Assembly: GCF_023065955.2 (NCBI RefSeq)
Contig: NW_026623050.1
Span: 17,566,501-17,630,500 of the forward strand
Reading direction: 5' to 3'
Length of the DNA stretch: 64,000 nucleotides
DNA from: Ursus arctos
Taxonomy: Eukaryota; Chordata; Mammalia; Carnivora; Ursidae
This document shows, piece by piece, positions 55,659 through 64,000 of the stretch. The translations under genes and the position numbers were made by a program. The notes under the pieces are model-generated. The model was not told the origin of the DNA and searched no databases. It saw only the letters and a list, made by a program, of their open reading frames with translations. Numbering within the stretch: position 1 is the stretch's first letter; each line of letters starts with the position of its first letter.

Positions 55659-58239
55659 TGAACAATTTTCTATAATAGCTAGGAGAATACAGCATTAATG
55701 ATGCACATTTACTAAGGACAACGTTAGACAACTACAAATTTAGAGCGTAAGTGTCAATCTGATGTTGTTTTGGTTTTCATCTTAGCACTAGATGATAAAT
55801 GGTGAAAACCCATGTTTCAAAGGCTTCTGTTGATATGAGATGAATTATTAACTTATTTTTTAAAATTCCACGTGAGATATGCTGGGACGGTTTCAGTTTA
55901 AAACCAGAGTTAGTTGATAATGTCTTTCACTTCTTAGTATTTCCGCTACTTTCAAATGGATGCATATTTTACCTACAGCTTTTCAAAGATTAACTGTATC
56001 ATGTTTTTCGATGTAGATCAAAATAGAATTCCTTTTCCAGATCCAAGAAGGAAAAATATTTGAAAAACTGCAATGTTCAGTTTCATGGTAGTTAAATGGC
56101 ATATCCATTTCACAGTAAATTAATAATTAAAATTAACAATTCAAATACAATATGTTAAATGTCATGATGAGCTCATTTCTGTGTAACATTGTTAGAGCAA
56201 TTTAAATTTTCCAAGGACACAAAAAAAGTGAACATTACTCCAGGAGTTCACAAAAAAAATACATAACCAGAATCATAAATTACAACATCCATAGCCACAT
56301 TTAAAGGAAAAATTCGCCATTTGTTGGAAAATATTAAATGGTTCAAGTGATTTACAGAGCCTGAAATGTAGGCTAAAGTTTTATAACATATGGTAATAAC
56401 AATAAGATATTTGAAACTATTGACTGAAAAATGCATGAAAATGTACTGACCTACCAAGCATTGACTTATACATACTAGTTTCCACTCGAAAAACATGTTT
56501 CTTTCAAATATTTCAAGCTGTATCACAATACTAAGGAAACGTTAGTCATTTTCAGTCATTTTCGGAAGCTAATGACACTCACTAAGTTAAGCTAATGAAC
56601 ATTTTCGCTGGACCAAATTAGAAAATTAAAAAATGTATAAAATGCATTTTGGCAGCTATTTTACAGAGTATCTTTCAGTTCCTGATCTGAGAAATCTACT
56701 GTATGTAACTCCAGGTTGATTTAATTTGGGTTAATACAATGGGTTAGAACTTACAGATCTCTTCGGTTTTCATTCAAACTCATATATATAGTACAGGGTT
56801 CCTAAAAAAAAATTTTAAAGCATGTCCATGGAAGGTTTTACAGTTGTACCCTTTACTTGTATTAAGAAAAGATCAGGAGAAAACACGCCACTTAAGCATT
56901 ACCAAGAAGCTACGTTATCTATTTCTTTCATATGTTCATTTGCTTCCTCATGACACAAAGCCCCCCCAAACTCAGGACCACTCTCTCAGCCCACATTCAC
57001 CGGCTCTGAGACTGGTGCTGTCTGAGTTCTAACACCTGTTTGGAAATAACAGCAAAGAAAGGAAGGCAGGTCACAGGAGGGAGAGTCATGCAGGAAGGAG
57101 AGAAAGGAATTCGTGGTTGGGGGCCTCACCCAACCGAAACCCTCACAGAACCTTGAGAAACACAGCAAGATATCCTCTCCAGGTGAGTCAGTCCCTTACA
57201 GAGGAAGAGTTCCAGAGAACTTAAGGCAGCTCTCGGAGGGAAGGGAGCAGGGGTTAAGGCGGTCCTCACAGCACAGCCTGAGAAGAAATCACGATGCACT
57301 TATCCATGAACAGAGGCCAAAGCAATACACGGAGCCTCTCTAACACGCATGCACGTAGCACACCTCCTAGCTCGGGAGTCTACACTGGCAGCATGCACAC
57401 ACTGGAACGCTCAGACACACTGACTTGTATAGGGCTTGCCCGGGGACAGGCCTCAGAAGGGCCCCGGGGGCTTGGCTGCAGGCTGCACAGCTCCCCCGGC
57501 GGCTCTAGGTGCTTCTGCGCGGGCGTGGGGAGTGACCTACCTCTTAACTTCGGGGAGGCTTTCACGGCTTCCAGCCAGGTGGAGACAGCCTGCTACTAAT
57601 GAAAGACCTAAACACAGAGTATTGCACCCTCCAAGGGAGCTCAGACTCATGAAAATCAAACCTAGGGTAGCAGGGAACAGATACGAAGAAAGCCACCAGG
57701 CTCCGGGCACCTCGGATTGTCAGCACAAAGAACCTGGGACTCGGCACTCGCTCAGTTCCCGTATGCCAGTTGCCAATTCTGATAAGAGGAAAAAAAAAAA
57801 AAAAAGAACACCTCTCACTGACCCAGGGCACCACGCGGGTAGCAGGGAAAAGAGAATGTCCCCTGGAGACTTTTCAGTGTCCTGCCTCCCTCTGCCCAGG
57901 CACCGCTCGGGCTGCAGGCAGGAGACGGGCCCCACGGGAGGGCGGTGTGACCTCAGCAAGTCACCCACCTTCTCTTTCTCAAATTATCATCAGCAAGTGA
58001 CGCAGTAGCAGCTACCCTTTCGACCTTCCAGCGCTGTCGTGAGGATACAATGAGGTAACAGAGGACGCGCGCCCAAGAAAAGCATAGCCAGATGCAAGGT
58101 CCTGGTCTGCACTACTTTCAGCAGGAGAACGTAAGGGTCACACACCCATTGTTGCTTTGTCTCATCTTAAACAGTTGGAAGTTACCCAGAGGATCCTTGA
58201 GGATGCCTCCTGGGGAACTCTACGTTCTGGTGACTCTGT

Positions 58240-58320
58240 GTGTATGTGTGAGAGACAGAGAGAAAGGGAGAGAGAGAGGCAGGCAGAGACGGAGGGACGG
58301 GGAGAGAGAAGGAGTATGAA
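58240..58320 (+). repeat. GA-rich low-complexity stretch
   Basis: 'gtgtgtatgtgtgagagacagagagaaaggg...agagacggagggacggggagagagaagg' is purine-rich simple sequence within the MYO5A 3' UTR. Confidence 0.85.
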
Positions 58321-61300
58321 TATTGTGTGAGGATCTCTCAGACTAGGACAGGTGCCCTTTTACCTAGGGTTACCAGGAGAGTAATTTCTTAAAACAATCA
58401 CTACACTGAAATCCCAATATTTTCATAGCCTCCCTCACGTTATTAAAAATCTGATCTGTATTACACGTAATTACTCACCCAGAAAGAGCCAACTCTCAAT
58501 TATCCACTGAAGCAAAGGCAATAAAGCAAATCGTACAAACTGACCGGAATCCCCCAGATTTCCTTTTGGTGGGCTTTGGAATGTATCTTCTTGTATTTCT
58601 GCACTTGATGATAGAAGTGTCAGGTATGTGGAGATTTTTCAAACTTCCAAAGGAACTGCTTAGTGCATCTTGCCTTCCCCCTTCTTTATAGTTACTCTCA
58701 GGTCAGGTAGACCAAAGCCTTAACCAAAGGGAAGCTACAGGGAAAACTGCTCCTCATTTTTCGGCCTTGCATTCCCAGATGTGAGCTGAGTCTGTACGTA
58801 AGGCGAGTGGGGGAGACTGTTGAGAAGGAGCTATTAAGACAGAACCATGTTCTTTCAAGATCTTTCTTGGAATTCCTACTGCGTATCACAGGGGAAATAT
58901 GAAAAAGCAAATCAGTGACAATGTTAAGGAATGTACTGCCGACAAGTTAGAACAACAAATATCGGCCTGAAGGGAGGCCGGGGGCAATTGAAGACTGACT
59001 CCTTCCATAGCTTTCCACAGGTCAGAGTCGGTGAGCAGGCAGGTGATGGGGTCTATGGTTTGGCTGAGGGAAGGAAGGGAAAGAGTGAACGGGGAATGGG
59101 CGGGTGGAGGGCTGGGGAAGGTAGGTTTGAAGCTGGGTGAGAAAGTGTGGTTGGAGAGAGGGTGAGCTGTCCTCGGAGGGGCTAAAGGAAACCCCTAGTC
59201 AGCACATTACTCTTGTATCCTCAAGAGAGTAGCACACAGAGTCATTTACCAGGTCGTGGGGTTCCCTGGTTGTAAGGTATCCTTGTCATGACTAAAGATC
59301 TTCAGGCTGCTAAGAGAAGCGAATTCAGATTCCCATCTGGGGTCCTGGGTAGGCCTCAGAGGAAGCTAGAGCCTGGAATAGAATCTTGTGTGACCATCAC
59401 TGAACAGGAGAGATTCTGGCCCAGGTGTGGGACGGAGGCTCCAGCACTTTCCAGCAGAAAGGCAGGAGACGAGAGAGACGTTTCAGCACACGAGCTGTCT
59501 GGGGTAAGATAAAGGGCCACAGTGGCAGTAGGAGCTACCGTGTGCTCTTGAAGACCTGACAAGGTTCCGGGTGTGCACAGGACATGTTGCACGGGGACTA
59601 AGCTGGGGAAGGGCAGGGAGGACTTCCCGGTCCCAAGCGGACAGTCTATTCCAATGGTGGCATTTTGTTTTTAGCATCTCCCCTATGCAATGAGTCCGTA
59701 TTCTGGCACATTCAGTACTAACCAAGTGGTTATAAGAGTTCATTCATTGAAAACCACATTGACAACTGGGGAAAACTAAGAGAACCTGATTGAATCAGTA
59801 GTGGTTTTGGTTGATTTTGCAAATAAATAAATGTATCCAACTTGAATACAGCAGTATGTGATGGAATAAAAATCACCCAAACTAATTCACTTTCTAAAAG
59901 CATGTAAGCCGTGTACACTTAAGAAAGGTTACAGCTACACTAACTTGTGAGTTTACATTTTATTAATCGCCCACGACTAAGAGGCACCAGACACACTGAT
60001 CTTTCCATTCGAGGGGGAACTCACTGAGTAACTGCATCTAGATTCTCTATGATCCAAGTGCTGAGAGGGGAGAATTTTAGATGTGGAAGCGTCCAGCCCT
60101 CTTATTGTATAAAAGAGGAATGTGAGGCCCAAATAAGTTAATAGACAGTGTTTATCTTTAATAACAATCTTTATCATGATTTGAAACTGACTTCCATTAA
60201 TATTGCACATGTTTTAATAAGATGTCATTTTTCATAGACCATCTAACAGTTAACTTACATAAATCTATGTTTGTGATTCAGAACCAGAGTTTCTAATGAA
60301 AGCTAAGAATTTACTCTTGCACAACCTGAAAGACCCATTGTCTAGGATTTCCAGGAAAAATTGAGAACATGTTTAATTAGGATTTCAGAATGACACTTAA
60401 TAGGATCTGGGTCTTATTGAAACATATCCTCTGTAAAATTCAGCAATCTTCTTATATTTCTTATGTAAGTCTTAAAGTATTCCTAATATGATACTCCTTA
60501 AAGTATCTAGTGGTGCTGAGAACATGTATAGAAGTTGCAAAGCCTAAAAAAAAAAAAAATGGAACCATAGTATTTATTATACACCTTCTTTTGCATAATT
60601 TATAGGATAATCAAGGTCTCAAGACTTGAATCTTCTCTAGATAGTGACTGAGATTAATTCTTAATAAATTAAGAAGAAGAAGAAAGAAAACCTGTCAGGA
60701 TTGAAAATATGCAGTGCAGGAATCCGGTCTGGGAACTAAAAATGAGTCACTTCACAGAACACCGTACCCTGATGTGATATCCACCCAGGGAAGATTAACG
60801 AGCACATCAATGTAATACATTCTGAATAAATAATGACATGGACAACAGCCACTCTGTCTAATCCTATCCCTAAATGTCGTTTTGTCCTATCACTACATGA
60901 CTTCCCAGTGTCTGCTCCTTGTGCAGGTGGACCTGTATATATCTGCACATAACCCAGTTACAACCGATCTGACTGAATTGTAAACACAGTTGATAAAAAG
61001 AGAAGCTTATCGTTGCAGTGCCTAATAAGAATATCGCTTAAATATTAAAGAACACGGTGCGTAGCAGCAATTTAAATGCTCAGTCAGCTACAGTACAAAT
61101 GGACTTCTATGCTCTATGGCAAACCAACATTCTCTTAATATCTCGATATCATCGTGCACATAGAAGGAAGTTACTTGACCAAGGACTTTACGTATCGCCA
61201 GTTTATTTCTTCGATCCGGTTTGACAACATCAACATAACCGATTCCTGAACTGGTAGGATATGTACTCCACGGCGATTTTTCTTTCAATTCTTCTGGTCC

Positions 61301-61674
61301 GCGCAGAGGAGACTCTTTGTGGGTGCCTTCCTAACAACAGCTCATGGCTGGAATTTACACGGTTGCCATATCATCTAGATGCAGTGCTAAGGACTGAAAA
61401 TAAATGCTGGCATCTGGAGACCTCTCCTCCCCCTTCCTTCTGTCATATACCTCGGGACACCTAACTGACCCAGGGGGAGAGTTGCTAGTAAGGAACACAG
61501 CACAAAGAAGCCTATCGTTCTTTCCAAGGAGATGAAAGTATTTAGGGAGATTTCCAGTTAATAACCTCTCGTTTGAAAGATAATTAGTACTGTCTCTTTA
61601 AAAATGTCTTTTCAGTCGCTCCCTGGAAATAATGGGTTCTTATTGCCACTGTTGGCCTTGACATCCCATCACTT

Positions 61675-61827
61675 TCAGACCCGTGATATGAATCCCAGGC
61701 CCAGGCTGGCTGGAATCTGGATGGTTTCTAGTGCGAGGGAGGACGGGTTAAAAGGGAAGGTGACAGGAAAGATGTGTTTAGCGTCCATGAGCAGCTGAGG
61801 AGAGTCTTTCCTGTCTCGTAAACGCAT
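61675..61827 (-). CDS. MYO5A: MYO5A last coding exon, C-terminus of the globular tail
   Basis: 153 nt including the stop: 50 codons plus TGA at 61677-61675. Acceptor is ATCTCAG. It encodes [20 protein letters not shown], then '[19 protein letters not shown]' and the terminal GLGFISRV, the end of the cargo-binding globular tail (DIL domain). I see no difference from the mammalian sequence I remember. It has no donor, as expected for the final exon. Confidence 0.97.
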
Positions 61828-62108
61828 CTGAGATTTAAAAAAACAAAAAACAGAGCATCAGTTCTTTGGATATATGAAGATTTTTTCCCCGACCAAAAAT
61901 CTGCCAAAAAACCCTCAACTAATAAAGAATGTTTGTATTTATTTTAAAATCACTTCCTTTTTCTAATAAGCTGTTAACAAAAAGTTAATGCACTGTTAAA
62001 ATGAGATAATACAATAAAAAAACACATTTTCTCTCAATAAACTATAAAATTTTCATTCAAAAAACTGTGTTTGTGAATCAAAGAAAAAGAAAGCCTGGGA
62101 GATCTTAC

Positions 62109-62189
62109 CTGTATAGTACGAATAAATGATACAGAGACTCTTTCTTCAAACTCGTTAACTGGAGTATACAAATTCAACACTTTGACAAT
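62109..62189 (-). CDS. MYO5A: MYO5A penultimate coding exon, globular tail
   Basis: 81 nt, 27 codons, phase 0/0; acceptor CTCACAG, donor GTAAGA. It encodes [18 protein letters not shown] and SVSFIRTIQ, a helix pair of the DIL/globular tail domain that binds cargo adaptors such as melanophilin (family knowledge). It follows 63366-63540 in frame. Confidence 0.97.
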
Positions 62190-63365
62190 CTGTGAGAAAT
62201 GAAATGATCAAAGTTCGCAGCAGATTATCAAACACACACTGGCTGCTTATAATCTGGAAAAGTAAAAGGATCTATGCGTATAGTTTGTAATTCCACTCAG
62301 GGCTGGGTTGGGATAAGGGGAGAGAGAGCTGGTCTAAAGGCATATTTACCTTTACTGTGTGAAGTTTTAAAATAAGAATGGATTAGTGTAATATTTGTAC
62401 ATTTTAAGAAGCCCATATAAATTTGGAAAAACAACCCAACTACACAAAAGATCATACATGAAAAGGAAAAGTGTCCCACTCAATCCTCTCAGTCCACCCC
62501 AGTGGCAACTGTTAACGGTGTCCCTTGTTTCCATCCAGCTGCTTTCTATACGTATTCTATGTATAATCCAGGTAAGACACGTAAAGAACGTTAAGAAAGC
62601 CCAGGACTCAGCATAGAGATTACTGGCAAAAGAAAAACGGGCACGTTTATGCCTGTGCCTTGCGTCGTGCTGTTGCCACTGCCCTCGAATGCCCTTCTCA
62701 CTTCCTTAGCGTCAATGCTTCAGCTTAACGGGACCTTCCTTGAACATAGTTACAGCCCCGTGGCACTTCCTTTAGACATCGTCCTATAGAATTTGCTAGA
62801 ACCTCGTATACTAGAATCAGTTGGGTACATCTGCCTGGCCTACAGAACTGGAAAATTCCTTTTCGGCAAGGATTGTTACTTATTTTGAAGTCTCTCCCCC
62901 AGCGATAGTACGGTGCCTTGAGATAGAAGCTCAATTAGTCATTTATTGAAATGAAGGAACAAGAATTATCTGTCTTATAAAACAGAGAAGTCTAATATCA
63001 TTCAATTATCAAATGATACGGAAAATTACTTTTTGGGATACAGGCTGCATAGAATGTTCACTGCATGAAAACAGGGTCGTCGTTTTGTTCTTGGTTGTAT
63101 CTCGGTGTCTGTGACATTACGCAGAACACCGTAAACACTCAATAAATATTTATTGAGTGTGGACTGTGGATGACTGTGGCTCCCACCGAAATGTATTACT
63201 TTCTGGCAAAACCTCCTTTCTTTAAGATCTGTATAGATCTCGGTCTTCTCTGACACACGGGAAGTCCGCTCCAAGCCAAGAGCGATGGCTGGGGGGCTCC
63301 TTACTTCCCTAAGCGTCACCCTTGCTGTACGCTACAGCATCTCCCAGCAGGGGGCGGCGCCTCAC
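62190..63365 (-). other. MYO5A last-but-one intron, with one L2-like fragment
   Basis: An L2-type 3' end is visible at about 63050-63165 ('gtgtctgtgacattacgcagaacaccgtaaacactcaataaatatttattgagtg'). The remainder is unclassified, with no exon or SINE. Confidence 0.55.
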
Positions 63366-63540
63366 CTGGGCAGTAGTTAGAGCACTGCACATGGAACAAA
63401 TGGCTTCTGCATCGTCATCTGTCTTCTTCTTCACTTGCAAGAGCTGAGCAGCCTGAATGAGAGGTTCCAGGGTTTCCTTAGCCCCGCTATTCATCAGATT
63501 CTTGTCACGCAGCCATTCTTCCAGTTGACTGACATTGTAC
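63366..63540 (-). CDS. MYO5A: MYO5A coding exon, globular tail (third from last)
   Basis: 175 nt. The first base completes an Arg codon from the preceding exon, then 58 codons in frame; acceptor GGCACAG, donor GTGAGG. It encodes [15 protein letters not shown], '[16 protein letters not shown]' and '[18 protein letters not shown]' of the DIL/globular tail domain. One residue (Ser in CSALT) differs from the Asn I recall in human. Confidence 0.97.
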
Positions 63541-64000
63541 CTGTGCCCAAAAGAGAGAGAGGGAGAGAATGCAAATTTACTGAATGTTGTCATAAATGTC
63601 TTAATTTTTTATGTATGGCTTTGTCAGGAATCTCAGTTAAAATGACAGGCAGTATTTTTGTTCAATTTTCTTAAATCTTACCAGCTGTGCTTAAAATTTT
63701 ATTATAGCCATGAGGTTTATAATCATAATTATATAAGAGTAAATGACTAGAGGATATCATTAACTTCAATGGAAGGTAGAAATAGAGCCATTACAGCAAA
63801 AATTACTAAATAAAACTTGCTGAAAGACAAAACAGAACATCCAACATGGCCGTGTCGCTAAACAGCTGACCAGAAAATGCTTCCTAGGTGGTCTCACAGC
63901 GTCAGAGGAGAGAATTGATAACCTCTGAGGACCCTTTCTTCCTCCAATCAGACTCCTAGTCAGGAAAAGCAAGATGCCCCCACAGAGACCTTGTGCTGCA
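63541..64000 (-). other. MYO5A intron (partial), nothing recognised
   Basis: No exon, SINE or RNA gene is visible before the right edge. The polypyrimidine tract at 63542-63570 (read on the minus strand) belongs to the acceptor of the adjoining exon. Confidence 0.5.

Larger units (their letters stand above)
55616..61674 (-). other. MYO5A: MYO5A 3' untranslated region (inferred extent)
   Basis: About 6.06 kb following the MYO5A stop. Support is indirect. No SINE or young L1 occurs from 55425 to the right edge, while the rest of the window averages roughly one every 2 kb. Candidate poly(A) signals sit at its far end, and I recall human MYO5A having a 3' UTR of similar length. It includes a GC-rich patch around 57430-57560 and a GA-rich stretch at 58240-58320. 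A 66-codon minus-strand frame at 61088-61288 has no recognised similarity. Confidence 0.6.
55616..64000 (-). other. MYO5A: MYO5A gene, 3' part
   Basis: Gene-level span for unconventional myosin Va, the motor that moves melanosomes, ER and synaptic cargo on actin. Three final coding exons lie in the window: 63366-63540 (175 nt), 62109-62189 (81 nt) and 61675-61827 (153 nt), all in one frame. Paralogue identity comes from '[15 protein letters not shown]', '[14 protein letters not shown]' and the C-terminus 'GLGFISRV'. Upstream exons lie to the right of the window. Intron DNA at 63541-64000 and 62190-63365 holds no further exon. Confidence 0.93.

Noticed and set aside
57436..58008. 190-codon plus-strand frame in the MYO5A 3' UTR
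   Set aside because: Antisense to the UTR, in a GC-rich patch, without any recognisable domain and including a Lys run from a poly-A stretch.

Overview
This is a 64 kb piece of a mammalian nuclear genome. It holds two neighbouring class V myosin genes, both on the minus strand, in a background dense with carnivore retrotransposons. Many insertions have the tRNA-Lys-derived Carnivora SINE layout. A subset (around 2.5, 16.9, 45.2 and 51.7 kb) carries the variant head and 'ctcgctggctgtctctc...gaataaataaataaaatctt' type tail that I associate with bears and the giant panda. Carnivora is secure; Ursidae is an inference from SINE subfamily.

Right end (about 55.6-64 kb): the 3' end of MYO5A. Three coding exons of the cargo-binding globular tail are readable, ending in the stop codon at 61675-61677. 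They are followed by a long 3' UTR of about 6 kb that contains none of the SINE/L1 insertions that crowd the rest of the window. About 4.8 kb of repeat-filled intergenic DNA (50.9-55.6 kb) follows.

Middle and left (1-50.9 kb): the 5' half of MYO5C. A CpG-rich promoter with two inverted CCAAT boxes and a GC box lies at 50.4-51.15 kb. Coding exon 1 is at 50753-50779, and coding exons 2-13 are spread down to 1474. The 13 exons join without a frameshift or stop into 1662 nt (554 codons) with consistent splice phases. They cover the N-terminal SH3-like region and the motor domain through P-loop, switch I, switch II and the start of the lower 50K region. The window begins inside intron 13, so the rest of the motor, the neck and the tail lie outside. 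The arrangement (MYO5A upstream, MYO5C downstream, same strand) matches human 15q21.

Retrotransposons: the largest is a nearly complete L1 at 22913-29243 in MYO5C intron 5, with 17-bp target duplications. Its ORF1 and ORF2 are broken, and a second, 5'-inverted L1 has landed inside its reverse transcriptase. Other layered insertions (L1 in L1, SINE in L1, SINE next to SINE) occur at 35-37, 46.5-47.5, 51.4-53.5 and 54.4-55.6 kb. Older MIR, L2, LTR and hAT-type fossils fill much of the introns.

I found no bacterial-type system, CRISPR array or functional RNA gene. The most unusual local structure is a 69-bp copy (66/69 identical) of the 5' part of MYO5C exon 9 with its splice acceptor, placed 1002 bp away inside intron 8. 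It could act as a cryptic, stop-containing exon.
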